NCBI RefSeq assembly: GCF_018139145.2
Contig: NC_059500.1
Location: forward strand, 22,177,437 to 22,241,436
From: Gymnogyps californianus
Lineage: Eukaryota; Chordata; Aves; Accipitriformes; Cathartidae
Length of the DNA stretch: 64,000 bases
Direction: 5' to 3'
The notes beneath the pieces are model-generated. The model had not been told where the DNA came from, did no database searches, and saw only the letters and a program-made list of their open reading frames with translations. Positions 24,001 through 32,830 of the stretch are shown piece by piece (positions within the stretch are counted from its first letter, which is position 1; the number at the start of each line of letters is the position of its first letter). Made by a program: the position numbers and the translations under genes.

Positions 24001-24314
24001 GCAGCCCAGCGCCCGCCTCGCTGCCGGCCCGCCGCGACGGGCCCGACCGGGCGCACCGGCCAGGCGGGGCGCCCCCCCCGCCTTTCTCCCCCGCGGCCGG
24101 GTTGCCGCTACGCACCTTTCTCCTCTCCGTACCGGAACCGCTCCAGGGCGAGGTTCACCGCGATCTCCACCTCCTCGTCGACGCGGATATCCTTCAGCCC
24201 CTTGCCTCGGCCTCGGCCCGCCGCGGGGCCGGCGGAGGCGGTCGCGGCGGGGGTACCCGCGCCCCCCGAGTCCCCACCGGGCTGCCGCGGGGAGACGCTG
24301 CTGGGCCGCGACAT
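1..24314 (-). CDS. YTHDC2: YTHDC2, 3'-5' RNA helicase and m6A reader (5' two-thirds, exons 1-22)
   Basis: Known role: YTHDC2 is a DExH-box 3'-5' RNA helicase with a YTH m6A-binding domain. It acts in the cytoplasm with MEIOC to drive entry into and progress through meiotic prophase, and binds XRN1. Seen here: 22 exons on the minus strand with consistent phases, 2932 nt, about 977 residues. Order: Gly/Ala-rich N-terminus, R3H domain (about 41-109), Walker A GETGSGKT (220-227), motif Ia TQPRR (250-254), DEVH box (320-323), an acidic linker with two ankyrin repeats (about 503-566) inserted between the RecA lobes, motif V (691-700), motif VI QRKGRAGR (739-746), then the start of the HA2-type region. 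The OB-fold and YTH domain lie beyond position 1. Identity rests on near-complete agreement with the mammalian protein exon by exon. The promoter is a CpG island. All helicase motifs are intact and no disabling change was seen. Confidence 0.97.
79..606. other. YTHDC2 intron 21
   Basis: AT-rich intron sequence with a run of A near 160-172. Nothing else was recognised. Intron 20 (734-1277) similarly holds only AT-rich sequence with ATTAT-type low complexity near 930-1000. Confidence 0.7.
607..733 (-). CDS. YTHDC2: YTHDC2 exon 21 (residues 910-951)
   Basis: Encodes [20 protein letters not shown] and [18 protein letters not shown]. The acceptor is only TCTTTACAG preceded by a run of 17 A on the sense strand. 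The donor is GTAAAT. Phase 0 in, phase 1 out. Confidence 0.95.
743..759 (-). repeat. A17 run (sense) upstream of YTHDC2 exon 21
   Basis: A run of 17 T on the plus strand is 17 A in transcript sense, placed 10 bp before the exon 21 boundary where a pyrimidine tract is expected. Confidence 0.9.
1278..1550 (-). CDS. YTHDC2: YTHDC2 exon 20 (residues 819-909)
   Basis: The largest exon here, 91 in-frame codons: [20 protein letters not shown] through [20 protein letters not shown] to LLRAFQ. This is the HA2/ratchet region. The acceptor follows a C24-T12 homopolymer tract, and the donor is GTATTA. Confidence 0.96.
1557..1603 (-). repeat. Homopolymer tract A12-G24-AT-G9 at the exon 20 acceptor
   Basis: The plus strand has 12 A (1557-1568), 24 G (1569-1592), AT, then 9 G (1595-1603). 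In YTHDC2 sense this is C9-AT-C24-T12-AAACAG, so it forms the polypyrimidine tract of exon 20. Its length is likely to be polymorphic and prone to sequencing error. Confidence 0.95.
1922..2041 (-). CDS. YTHDC2: YTHDC2 exon 19 (residues 779-818)
   Basis: Forty in-frame codons: [20 protein letters not shown], then [20 protein letters not shown]. This is the winged-helix region after RecA lobe 2. The donor GTCAGC is weak. Confidence 0.95.
2189..2294 (-). CDS. YTHDC2: YTHDC2 exon 18 (residues 743-778, motif VI end)
   Basis: Encodes [20 protein letters not shown] and [14 protein letters not shown]. It completes motif VI with the arginine finger. The CQPG form differs from the CRPG I recall for mammals but fits the wider DEAH family. 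The donor GTGCAC is weak. Confidence 0.94.
2367..2381. repeat. Short (CA)n microsatellite
   Basis: About seven CA units in YTHDC2 intron 17, beside a T/A-rich run. Confidence 0.8.
3329..3411 (-). CDS. YTHDC2: YTHDC2 exon 17 (residues 716-742)
   Basis: Encodes [20 protein letters not shown] and SAIQRKG, the start of motif VI. The junction to exon 18 splits the Arg codon of QRKGR. The donor is GTAATA. Confidence 0.95.
4321..4401 (-). CDS. YTHDC2: YTHDC2 exon 16 (residues 689-715, motif V)
   Basis: A symmetric 81-bp exon (phase 0 on both sides) encoding [20 protein letters not shown] and GKMKE. It carries motif V, which couples ATP hydrolysis to RNA translocation. The donor is GTATGA. Confidence 0.96.
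4492..4579 (-). CDS. YTHDC2: YTHDC2 exon 15 (residues 659-688), GC donor
   Basis: Encodes [20 protein letters not shown] and SPPSGVRKI. The coding frame must end after ATA to join exon 16 ([10 protein letters not shown]). The intron there begins GCAAGT, a GC-AG intron with an otherwise perfect donor. A GT four bases further in would shift frame. Confidence 0.93.
4665..4761 (-). CDS. YTHDC2: YTHDC2 exon 14 (residues 627-658)
   Basis: Encodes [20 protein letters not shown] and [11 protein letters not shown], the first strand of RecA lobe 2 (LFLPG-type motif). The donor is GTAAAC. It is followed by an intron of only 85 bp. Confidence 0.95.
4938..5116 (-). CDS. YTHDC2: YTHDC2 exon 13 (residues 567-626)
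   Basis: Encodes [38 protein letters not shown] and NICHSCDAG, leading into the second RecA lobe. The donor is GTAGGT. Phase 2 in, phase 1 out. Confidence 0.96.
6053..6118 (-). CDS. YTHDC2: YTHDC2 exon 12 (residues 545-566, ankyrin repeat 2)
   Basis: A 66-bp exon encoding [20 protein letters not shown], the second ankyrin repeat. The donor is GTAAGC. Skipping it would keep frame, since it is phase 2 on both sides. Confidence 0.94.
7190..7316 (-). CDS. YTHDC2: YTHDC2 exon 11 (residues 503-544, ankyrin repeat 1)
   Basis: Encodes [20 protein letters not shown] and [19 protein letters not shown], an ankyrin repeat. In mammals the ankyrin insertion binds the exonuclease XRN1. The donor is GTAAAA. 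Phase 1 in, phase 2 out. Confidence 0.95.
7671..7806 (-). CDS. YTHDC2: YTHDC2 exon 10 (residues 458-502)
   Basis: Encodes [20 protein letters not shown] and [13 protein letters not shown], the helical lead-in to the ankyrin repeats. The acceptor is CTCTTCAG and the donor GTAAGT. Phase 0 in, phase 1 out. Confidence 0.95.
8209..8357 (-). CDS. YTHDC2: YTHDC2 exon 9 (residues 408-457, acidic linker)
   Basis: Encodes the low-complexity linker [18 protein letters not shown] and on to [17 protein letters not shown]. This is less conserved than the flanking exons, as expected for the insertion between the RecA lobes. The donor is GTAAGT. Phase 1 in, phase 0 out. Confidence 0.93.
9468..9575 (-). CDS. 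YTHDC2: YTHDC2 exon 8 (residues 372-407)
   Basis: Encodes [20 protein letters not shown] and [10 protein letters not shown], the end of the first RecA lobe. The donor is the weak GTTGGT, but it is the only site that keeps frame with exon 9. Confidence 0.93.
9576..13209. other. YTHDC2 introns 7 and 6
   Basis: Intron 7 (9576-11865) and intron 6 (12023-13209), interrupted only by exon 7. AT-rich with no recognised element and no convincing open frame. Confidence 0.6.
11866..12022 (-). CDS. YTHDC2: YTHDC2 exon 7 (residues 320-371, DEVH box and motif III)
   Basis: Starts directly with motif II DEVH (320-323) followed by [10 protein letters not shown]. Motif III is the SSAALD form typical of this protein rather than SAT. 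It ends [10 protein letters not shown] in phase 1 with donor GTAAGT. Confidence 0.96.
13210..13312 (-). CDS. YTHDC2: YTHDC2 exon 6 (residues 285-319)
   Basis: Encodes [20 protein letters not shown] and STVTHVIV, the strand leading into the DEVH box. It ends on a complete codon immediately before DEVH, with donor GTAAGA. Confidence 0.95.
13622..13759. repeat. 69-bp tandem duplication
   Basis: Two adjacent 69-bp copies, 13622-13690 and 13691-13759, differ at one base (CGGG versus CAGG). They are in YTHDC2 intron 5, ending 23 bp from the LTR boundary. The near identity means a young duplication or an assembly effect. It creates a spurious open frame because 69 is a multiple of three. Confidence 0.95.
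13783..14916 (-). mobile_element. Long solo LTR with internal minisatellite, YTHDC2 intron 5
   Basis: Read on the minus strand it begins TGTATTGGGTTTACGTGGCA and ends CCAACCACA, so TG...CA termini are present. A TATA-like ACATATTTAAG lies at 14731-14740 and an AATAAA signal at 13962-13967, in the order expected for a minus-strand LTR. The roughly 770 bp between them contains a 45-49 bp tandem array. I recognise the sequence as a common avian LTR type but do not assign a family name. No convincing target duplication was seen. It is in the sense direction of YTHDC2. Confidence 0.82.
14186..14625 (-). repeat. 45-49 bp minisatellite inside the LTR
   Basis: About nine to ten units, each containing CTCCAGCxTGGG and CCACGGGCTGCAG-type cores on the plus strand. 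Adjacent units starting at 14201 are 45 bp, 45 bp, then 49 bp. As 45 is a multiple of three, part of the LTR sense strand stays open and predicts a 15-residue repeat of the form [13 protein letters not shown]. There is no evidence that this is translated. Confidence 0.8.
16230..16396 (-). CDS. YTHDC2: YTHDC2 exon 5 (residues 230-284, motif Ia)
   Basis: Encodes [13 protein letters not shown], then [17 protein letters not shown] (motif Ia, RNA contact) and GYQIRLESR. The acceptor is TTTACAG and the donor GTACTA. Phase 0 in, phase 2 out. Confidence 0.96.
17022..17221 (-). CDS. YTHDC2: YTHDC2 exon 4 (residues 163-229, Walker A)
   Basis: Encodes [20 protein letters not shown], the linker into the first RecA lobe, and the ATP-binding motif I (GETGSGKT, residues 220-227). 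The exon ends just after TTQ with donor GTATGT. Phase 1 in, phase 0 out. Confidence 0.96.
18968..19164 (-). CDS. YTHDC2: YTHDC2 exon 3 (residues 97-162)
   Basis: Encodes the end of the R3H domain ([15 protein letters not shown]) and the conserved linker [18 protein letters not shown]. The acceptor follows a long T/C tract. The donor is GTATGT. Phase 2 in, phase 1 out. Confidence 0.95.
19918..20418 (+). mobile_element. Shorter LTR related to the intron 5 LTR, opposite orientation
   Basis: The plus strand reads ATATATTTAAGAAAGGG near 20116, then CAGACACCAAGGTCAGTGAAG and a GGAGGAGGTGCTCCAGG segment, and ends GCCACCACA at 20418. This is the same order as the minus strand of the LTR at 13783-14916. 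It has only about two minisatellite-like units and lacks the AATAAA region, so it is a related subfamily or a deleted copy. The 5' boundary is approximate. It lies antisense to YTHDC2 in intron 2. Confidence 0.72.
20621..21195 (-). mobile_element. CR1 LINE 3' fragment, YTHDC2 intron 2
   Basis: On the plus strand it starts AGAATCACAGAACCATTGAG, the reverse complement of a CR1 3' end, followed by the reverse complement of the CR1 reverse-transcriptase tail (TCCACCACCTCTTTGGGAAA). It is 5'-truncated, as is usual for CR1. The frame is broken. It is inserted in the same orientation as YTHDC2. Confidence 0.9.
21923..22484 (+). mobile_element. CR1 LINE 3' fragment, YTHDC2 intron 2, opposite orientation
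   Basis: 5'-truncated CR1 that starts in the ORF2 C-terminal coding region (CACCTTGAGTATTGTGTGCA) and ends with TTCCAACTAGAGATATTCTG and TTCTATGAAA, the CR1 3' terminus. Part of the ORF2 tail (about 22105-22398) is still open, with motifs like [20 protein letters not shown], which suggests a fairly young copy. It is preceded by A/C-rich low-complexity sequence. Confidence 0.92.
22485..23587. other. YTHDC2 intron 2, 5' part
   Basis: AT-rich sequence between the plus-strand CR1 and exon 2, with an A-rich stretch near 23548-23568. Nothing else was recognised. The opposite end of intron 2 (19165-19917) is likewise featureless. Confidence 0.55.
23588..23678 (-). CDS. YTHDC2: YTHDC2 exon 2 (residues 67-96)
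   Basis: Encodes [19 protein letters not shown] and on through [10 protein letters not shown], the middle of the R3H domain. The acceptor is TTTCTAG and the donor GTAAGT. Phase 1 in, phase 2 out. Confidence 0.95.
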
Positions 24315-24850
24315 GGCTCCGCGACCGGGGGCGTCAACCAGAGGCGACAGCCCGGGGGTATCGCGGAGACCGCGGAGGGGAACGGCGACACGGCGAGTCC
24401 CGGTGGCACGGGGACCCCGGGGGAAGCCGAACGCTGCGGGTACGCTACAGCCTTCAGGAGAGCAGGGACGGGCCGGCGCAGCGTCGTGACGCTCGTGGGC
24501 GGGGCGGGGCGAGCGGGAGGAGCTGCCCCGTCCCGGCTCCCGGCCGGCGGAGGCTCCGCCCCCAGGGCGTTGGGGGCGCGGCGAGAGCCGGATCCTGGGG
24601 CTGGGGCGGAGGCGGGGGCGCAGGCGCAGGCTCGTCCCGCCAGAGCGCGGCCGTGGCAGCGCGCGCCCCGCCGCCCTCCCCCGCTCGGCCGCAGGAGGGC
24701 GCCCCGCGCCGCGGCCGCCGTTAGCCGCCTCTCCTCGGCGCCCGCCCGCGGCGGTGGGGTGCTCCAGGCCCGCAGGTGGCTGCGGGATGGTTCTGCCCCG
24801 GACTTCGGAGGCGCAGCTCCTCGGGGGGGAGGCGCCGACTTCCCGGCCCA
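23930..24850. promoter_or_regulatory. CpG island promoter of YTHDC2
   Basis: A sharp switch from AT-rich intron to very GC-rich, CpG-dense sequence covering intron 1, exon 1 and about 500 bp upstream. GGGCGGGG boxes near 24500 and CGGGG-rich runs fit a TATA-less housekeeping promoter. Long open frames on both strands here are a by-product of the low stop-codon density. The exact transcription start cannot be read from sequence. Divergent antisense transcription would be usual for such an island. Confidence 0.85.
24116..24314 (-). CDS. YTHDC2: YTHDC2 exon 1 (start codon, residues 1-66)
   Basis: Begins [12 protein letters not shown], the same start as the mammalian protein, then a Gly/Ala-rich spacer of variable composition and [16 protein letters not shown], the beginning of the R3H domain. 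The ATG has G at -3. It ends in phase 1 with donor GTGCGT at 24115. It lies inside the CpG island. Confidence 0.95.
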
Positions 24851-24899
24851 GGCAGCTGGAGGGTGATTTTCAGTCACGTACTCCTTTGGGGCAATTAGC

Positions 24900-27800
24900 A
24901 CAGGTAAAGGGTGCGGGAGGCGTGACGTGTTGCCAGCAGCTGTCAGCACTGTTGCTTCGGGGAACGTGAAAGCTGAGTAATGAAACCTGCCTTCTTCAGC
25001 TGGGAGAGATGGCAAAAGTGCTCGCTGCTGACCTCTTAAGTACAGTTAACGGTGGAGTGGTGCATACCTAAAATTGATGTCAGCTAAATACAAAAGTGTA
25101 TTATAAATGGAAGGAAATTGGGGTTTTTTTTCATTAGGCTGTTAAAGTGTCTATCACTGAAATAGTGTACAATTGGCAGTGACTAAAAAAGTAGCACTGA
25201 TCTCTGTCTGGTCATAAATTATGTAATTTAATTGAATGATATTAAATGTAGGTGGGTAAGATCATCGCAGTCCTCAGCCTCTTCACTGTAAAGCATTACT
25301 TGCTCTCGATTTTGTAAAATGCAAGTAATCATTCAAGATGGCACTCCAAGGGGAAGTTATTTAGCCATTTAGCATTGTGGGGGATTTGTTGGTGTCTTGA
25401 GTATTCTTTAGATCAGTAAATAACCCTTTGGCTGAAATGATAATCTTTTCCTGCTGTCCTTTGACTCCACGCTGAGGATATGGAGAAAAAAAAAACCAAA
25501 ACCTCTTGGACATGACACAGGATTAACTATTGAAAGTTGCTACTTTGGAAACTTCATTCAGTCAGGAGGAGAATACTTTGAAGAATAGCAAACTATTCCT
25601 CAAGTGTGAACTTAAGTGGAGAACTGAATAAATAGCAAATAAACACTGACTGTCTGATGTAGCTCCCTGAAAAATATCTCTGAAGAGACCTCTACTAAAG
25701 CTGTATACCAAAGCTGTATACAAAGCTCACTTCAGCATAATTCTGCACTGAGAAGTGGCACTGGAGCTGAAGGTTTGCTCTATTGTAAGGCTGCTTTTAA
25801 AATTTTCTCAGTTTTTTAATCCAGGTACCTTTCTAATACATCTTCAACCAAAGTACTTAATTCTATTTCCTTATAGCTGTTTCTGTGACATTCAGTACTG
25901 TCATGTTAGAGCATATCACATTTATTATGAAAAATTAAACTCTTAAGCTTAACAAGATAAGGATTCCTCTTACCTTCCTTAGTATTAACAGTAATAAATG
26001 AGAGATCATACCTCGTTTGAAAGAGTCACATCAGAAATCTTTAATTATGAACCCAGATCTGTTACCAATTCCTGCGTCTTAACAGCATCATCTTGCCTTT
26101 CTACAAAAAAAGCATGTGATTCTGCAAAATGATTCCTCAGGCCCTATTCTGACCTCAATTTACAATCTTGTGTATACAACAGCTCGCAGAGATAATAACT
26201 AGCTGTTGTGTTAGGTCTCATCTATATAGTTAAGAATAAGATGAAGCCTGTGTGCATCCTGCATGATGTTTCTTAATACATAGCTCGCTTCTTTCATTGC
26301 TGTGTTGACTCTCCAAAGCTACTAGGTGTGAAAAAACGGGAAAGTGTAGTCAGTCGAATAAAAAGACATGACTCAAAGAACACAGTGAGGATATACACAG
26401 AGAAAGAAAGAATCATTTTTGTATACTCCCGCTGGAAAATAAAGCTGCAGCCTGAATCCACAGCTAATGTAACCCTGTTGGTAGCATTACACTAGAGGTT
26501 AATCTGTCTCCAGGAGTTTAAGACAGGAACTCATAAAACATTAGTGAAATAAAGGGAAGCCTGACTCAGTAAACTAATAGTGTTTGAATTTAACACATTG
26601 TAAAGATGAGTGGAGTGCTGGCACACTGAGCATGATTTAAACTATCTGCTTGCTATATATTTTCACTATAAATACACCTAAAAAAAACCTCAAGCAGCCA
26701 ATAAATCATTCTTCCCAAACTGCTGATACAAATTAGAGGAGTCAGCATTTAGGTAACAAAATGTACTGAACACAGAGTAGTTCCATGCTACAGTGAAGCA
26801 GGAACAAGATTTTCTTGATATGGGGTTGTCACCCATATACTGCATGCTGCAACGAGTGCTGTGCCCTGCTAACTAGTTGATTGCAATCCGCACTGAGCAT
26901 ATGAAAAAAAAGAGTGAAGACAGAATTGTGCCTTAAGCCCACGTCCAGGGGCAGCTGTGCAAACTGGTCTCCTGTTTTGGTGAATTTACTTCCAAAAACA
27001 CTATGGGTGATTCTGGACCACCTTTGAGGTTGCCCTCCAGCTCCGACTGGCCTGTGTGCAGGCGACGGCCCTGGGAAGGAGGAGCAGCAACATACTCTCT
27101 GGAGCACATGAGATCCAAACATGCGCATACTAGCATGGCATAGGGCATGCCTCATAGTGGTGTAACACAGGTCCGGCTTCCTATTAGTTATGTCTTCTCT
27201 CAGGCTTTTGAGGAAAGACCTTTACAGACAGGTCCGTCTCTATGAGCAAAGGAAGTGCTCGTCTGCATTCAGCCAGATCTTCACCCATTCTAGCATTCTA
27301 GCTCCAGCTCAGGTCCATATTAGATGTAGAAGTACAACAGGAACACACAACAGATCATTCTGAAAAACATATATACAAAACAGTTTCTGTCTTTGTTTCT
27401 ATCCAAGTTCTTAGACACGGTGGTTTATATATATTCTTTATACCTTTTCTGTTAATAAAAATTACTAGCTGTAGATTTTCTTATTAGAATTAGCAACTTG
27501 CAAAACTTTTTAAAATCCTTTTTCATGGTTGGCCTCAGAAATACCTTCTGGCTAAGGCTTACACAAAACAACTCCTGGAGTAAGAATTGTTTCCTTTTAT
27601 CACCATATGTCCAAATGCCCATATATTTTTTATGAGAAGGATTAAGAGGCAGCAGAGTTTTATGCTAAAATGCATCTGATTGTTCAAATACAATTATGCA
27701 TTCTTATTTTATCCTCTTCAGAGACACTTTTATTATGTAGCAGGTTTTGCTGGCTTCTTTTTACTTTGCAGAATATTTTCTCTTTTGTGAATACTATAAA

Positions 27801-30800
27801 ATTCCACCAAAGATGCCACTACTGAGAGAAAAAGAACTGTAAAGTAAGTTTATGAAACAAAATTATCCCTTATGTACTAACTGTATAAGTGTATTGTGTC
27901 AGATTTGACTGCAAAAAAGCTAGTCTTTTTGTGATTTTTTTTTTTTTTAAGATTTTAGTGTTGTAAGACTTGTTATCTCTTGAAATATGATGCAAGAATC
28001 ACTGATGAGCTAATCTTATTCTGCAAGATCAGGTTAGTGGAAGAGCACAAGATTTATATTTTTTTCAGTTCCTTGATTACAAAAAAGACGTTGTGACATG
28101 TTTTTATTTTAGGCATCATAGTAAATTTGTAACCAGGTAGGTATTGGCTGTTATGGTTATTAATGATCCCATAAAATGAGTTATGTACTTACACATATTT
28201 AGGGAAGTATGGCTAATGTGAAATCATAATGCGAGATATTTGTTTAATAAATTACCTGTGGTGAAAATGGGCATCTGTTGCTTTACTGCACACAACTGTA
28301 AACACTGACAGTTCCCCAGAACTTTTGCTGCTGCGGTGGGCTGTATGTGGATGATCGCCTCCTCCTCATTTATGTTACCTCTTGTATAATGTACTGACAC
28401 ATAATCTCTTGTTCATCTGTCTCTTCGACTGCCCTTATTCACTTTAATTTTTATTTATTTTTGAGACATAAGGGAAAAGGTCTATTGATCAGTTTAATCA
28501 ATGGTGTATCAGTGTGTGTGTAGATAAATATTTACATGTGTGCTTCTATCTGTCTGCTCTCAGTCCTTCCTTAGATAAAAGTCGAACCTTTTGAACAGTT
28601 TAAACCAAAAATGAAGGAGAGGGTAAAAGTCTCAGATGCCAAATTCCTCAAAGTTTAATGAAAATAGGCAGCAGAGTAGAAGATAGAAACCCTACTCCTA
28701 TTCAACTGAATAGAAAGCCTGCAGCATGAGCTCACAGTCCTTATTACGTAATGGAAGGACTTAAAAAAATGCATCAAGTCCAGGATAAATTTGAATCAAA
28801 ATTTGTATCTTATTAAGTCTAGAAAATCCAACTAACCACACACCTCTGTTAGGGATTCATGGAACCAATTCTTTTATTCATTGCCACTCTTTTACAGGTT
28901 ACACTAATTTTTTCTCTGCCCTCATTCACTGCCAAAACATGTCTTCACGAAGGGTTTCAGGACAAGGGTGGTAGGAGGCCTCAGAGGCAGGGCAATATCA
29001 TCTGTGAACATCCAAGTTTGTTGGCCATAAGATAAAGAAGAAAGTGACAAGCTATAGTTTAAGTCTGCAGCCTTTGTCCTGGGAAAATACTGCCATGGCT
29101 ACTTACGTTTGAGTCTGTCTAAAGGCACAGAAGCCCTATCTGCATGCACAAACCACACTGTGGTTCTGAGCCAAGACCTGGGAATGACAGGAATTCAAGG
29201 AACCATCCTTACACACTCCTAGCTCACCTCTTATTTCTGAATCATTTGGCTCACTTAGGTCTCATTTCATTTAAGTTCCAAGACAGGAGTTTTTCTTTTT
29301 TTTTTTTCCCCTGAATAAAACATTCAAAACAACAATATGAATCTAGAAGGTAAAGTCACACTCTTCTGTTCAGTGGAGAGAACTGCTGAGAGCAGGAGTT
29401 AGCATTGACCTTGCCTGGCACATTTACACCATACTGGAAGCAGAACACAAAGGTATTAATCTCATCATAGAAAGGAGTGGAGGTGCACTAGCATGGTGCT
29501 GTGCTTGAGCCAGCTGAGACCAGGATGAGATTCAGAGCTATAGTGACAGCTTCCGTTTCCAGAGCTAACACTCTGTTTCCTTCAGTCAGATTTTTACATT
29601 TTGAAGGTATATGTGGTAAAAACCAAGCTCCCAAGAAAAATATGCAGAAGAGTTTCTCTACATATCATAAAAACAAAGAAAAGGCATACTGGTTATGTAA
29701 TTTGTTTTAAAAATCCTGACCAAATCACTCTGAACTATAAATTACCTCTATGAGTCTGCAGCAGGATTTTCTCTTCAGTGAATATACTGAACTGTTTTTC
29801 ACTGCCTCCTGTTCCAATTTATGAAGACAATTACATCCTCTAACCTATTTTGGAGAGGGGAAAATGCTTAGATTTTGTTTGTTATATATTTTTTGTTGGT
29901 TGGGAAAAAAGTTATGAAACTGCATCATCTAGCACAATTCCCTGTCTTCTATGGTAAGATAGTATTTGTCAAACAGATTTCACAAAATGAACTCTAATGA
30001 TGGGTATGCACTTTTTGTTGGATCTTAATGATCCAATGCTTATTTTGTGCTTCATTAGTCCATTTTTGTATTCTTTCCTTTTTATATATTTTCCATTGTC
30101 AAATATGGTACCTTTTGATACAAAATAGAACTCATATAACTGTTTCCTTGTTGAGGGTTATTTGATGGTCTTTCCTTCAAGATTAGTGCTTAGAAACCAA
30201 GTTGTAAATACAGCAAGATGTTATCATCTTTAATTATAAATAATCTCTCTCTAGTAATAATCATGTATTTGTTTTTGGTTTGGCTATCCATATCATGATC
30301 ACCCTTTTAAGTATGTCTAACGGTTACATAGTACAGTTGTCTTTACTATATTTAGGATTTAGCTTTAAAGTATGTAAAGGATATTAGCTACATGAGGCTT
30401 AGTTACAGCATAATCTGTTTCACTGTAGCTGATTCAAAGTATATGTTGTCTGTATAGACGCGCCACAGACTTTATTGGAGATTTTTACTTTACCTTGAAT
30501 ACCCCATAACACCTGTAACCCAAAATCACTTTCAATTCTGCACAAATCCTGCATGGTCAATAATTTAAGGCAGAGATCTACCATAGCAGAGCAAAAGGTG
30601 AGCAATATTATACAGCAGTATCTTTTTGTTCTTTGTAATTTTCTCCTTTAATATCCTGTGGAACTTGGAAATTCCATAAATACTGATGTTGAAGGTTTCA
30701 CAGTTCTCTAATTTATTCTGTCATTGTAGAACTACCTCTCTCAGGTCCCCACTTTGAGCAGTCCAGAGCTTGGGCTGTTGAACGTTCGGGGAAAATAGCA

Positions 30801-32460
30801 ACCTCCTGTGGAGCCCAGGGCATCCAGAGAGTTCAGCAATATATCCAGAATGAAGGCTGGGAAGGGCATGGTTCCCAATAGAGTCAAATATGTCCCAGTT
30901 CTTCCAGCAACTGTCTCCAGTACTCCTCCCTCCTAAAATGAGAAGCTGTAGTTTCTAGGGTGAGCAAATGACAGAGGGCAGGAGGGAGAGTGGAACGATC
31001 CTGCACTAACAGATCTTACTATGTCTGGAACATACCATAAAGGCAGCATGAAAACTGCAGGGATCCCATGTCTTATCAGGGTGAGGCGTAGACTGAAGGC
31101 AGAAAGATTTCAAACCTGTCACTCATGTGCTTGTGTCTCTGCTGAAATTGGAATTCAGTGGAACTGGTATGTTCCCTAGAGAGATTTATTTACACTGAAT
31201 TGTCATTTCCTGGTAGAATACTGTTTCACTGAAATATTTTGACCAAAATTATACCCGCGTTGCAGAAATTTTCTGGAGCACAGATTATGTTTAACTATTG
31301 CAGCCATCAGTAGTTTGCAGAAATAAGGAGTTACCAAGATTATCTCATAGTCACAGTCTACAAAAAGGCCATTTATCTTTACAAGTGTCCCCATTTTTTT
31401 CAATCAAAGTAGTATTTTGTTAACAGAGATATAGATTCAAAGAATAAACTTTGATAAAAACCAGTGGAAATATTAAATATCTTTGTTTACATGCATATAA
31501 AAGAAATGCAGGAAATATAAAAGAAATGCAAATTGTGGATCCATATGCAAAATCCAGGACGAGCAAATCGTATTGAGTCGGAGAGTGGTTTAGGACATTT
31601 TTGGAAAAAGGGGCAAACCTGTTCTCATTTATATTCATTATCATCAAACAAAAGTACACTCTTTAAAACAGAACTGTTTTACACGGTGGTTGAGTATCAT
31701 AAAGGTGAAGAATGAATAGGAGGTTCTCAAAAATGGCATTAATAGTCTATCTAAATTAAAATATTTTCAATCTTAGATAAAATATCTCAGTTTTGCATAT
31801 CACATTTTGGAGCAGGAGGAAAAAAATCACAAAAAATTGTCTCACCAAAAAAATTATTTTCTTTTGAAAATACTGTTTTAAGAATTTTCAACCAGCTCTG
31901 CTCAATAAGAACTCTACAGCAAAGGCTGCACAAGACTTACATTTGTAGTTGGAGCTTGAAATCCTAGGTCTGTGATGTGAGGTAGATCTAAATGAAGTAA
32001 TGGGAGAAGGATAATACAGTGACTCCAAACATCAGGATTTTATGTGAATTTAACTAGCAATTTCCTAGCTAAACCATGGCTCTGTTTGTAGCAAATGCAC
32101 TTTGCTGTATATGAAGATGTTTTAAATAATATTTATTTGAACTCAAATTATATGTCTGTTACTTTAAATTTTGTTATGGTGAAGACAATAAACAAAGATG
32201 GTCTTTATCTGAAGCCTACTGAAATAAAGGATAATCTCTCCTTTGATACCACCGGCCATTGCTTTCAATCCTTGTGCATGTCAAAATCTTCAGTCCGAAT
32301 ACCTAAGCAGTTGCGGCAATTTAAATAGCTAACACTCCTGATCTACGTTACAGTAACATCAGAAGTATGCATTTTGTAAGTTATGTGATAGAAAATAAAA
32401 TATTTGCATTAATTTCACTTCCCTAATTAAAAAAGATGTTTACATAGGAAATAATGTTTA
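24900..32460. other. Intergenic DNA upstream of YTHDC2
   Basis: About 7.5 kb of AT-rich DNA between the YTHDC2 CpG island and the GC-rich block. Frames such as minus 26829-27155 lack recognisable domains. A moderately GC-rich patch at about 26940-27180 is unexplained. No tRNA, LTR or CR1 was recognised. Confidence 0.55.
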
Positions 32461-32467
32461 CTTAGTT

Positions 32468-32507
32468 ATTATATAGGTTGGGCACAGATTATATAGGCTA
32501 GGCACAG
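32468..32507. repeat. 20-bp tandem duplication
   Basis: Two adjacent 20-bp copies of ATTATATAGGTTGGGCACAG, the second with CTA for TTG, just upstream of the GC-rich block at 32582. Confidence 0.9.
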
Positions 32508-32581
32508 ATTTAGCTAAGGTGTATAGATGTGGGCATATCATCCATATCTTATTAGCATGGTATACATGTGCAAAGCCATAT

Positions 32582-32830
32582 GATATGAAAGTGCCTGGTG
32601 GCCGAGCCGGGCTCACCCACGGCCCCACGGCCCCACCTGGCCTTGGCTCTCCCCAGGGAGGTGCCCGATGCCCGGGGCTGACCCCCTGCCCTACTCCCTG
32701 GCTGGGGCGGGGAGATGAGCCCTGGCTGCCAGGCCCTGCCGTGCCTCCACGGGCAGCCCCCGCGACCCCCAGCTCCCCAGACCCAGGGAGCAGCCGCCCC
32801 CGCTGCGCCCTGGCAGGATAAGACACTCTC
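32582..32830. other. Isolated GC-rich block in the intergenic interval
   Basis: About 250 bp that changes abruptly from AT-rich flanks to strongly GC-rich sequence dominated by CCCC and CCTGG runs with few CpG relative to the two promoter islands. No gene, tRNA or recognised repeat was found in it. It could be a methylated CpG-depleted element, a GC-rich satellite fragment or a lncRNA exon. Confidence 0.6.

Noticed and set aside
24194..25015. Long open frames on both strands in the YTHDC2 CpG island (273 and 296 codons)
   Set aside because: Pro/Ala/Arg/Gly-rich translations typical of GC-rich DNA with few stops. They overlap the known exon 1 in other frames and show no domain.
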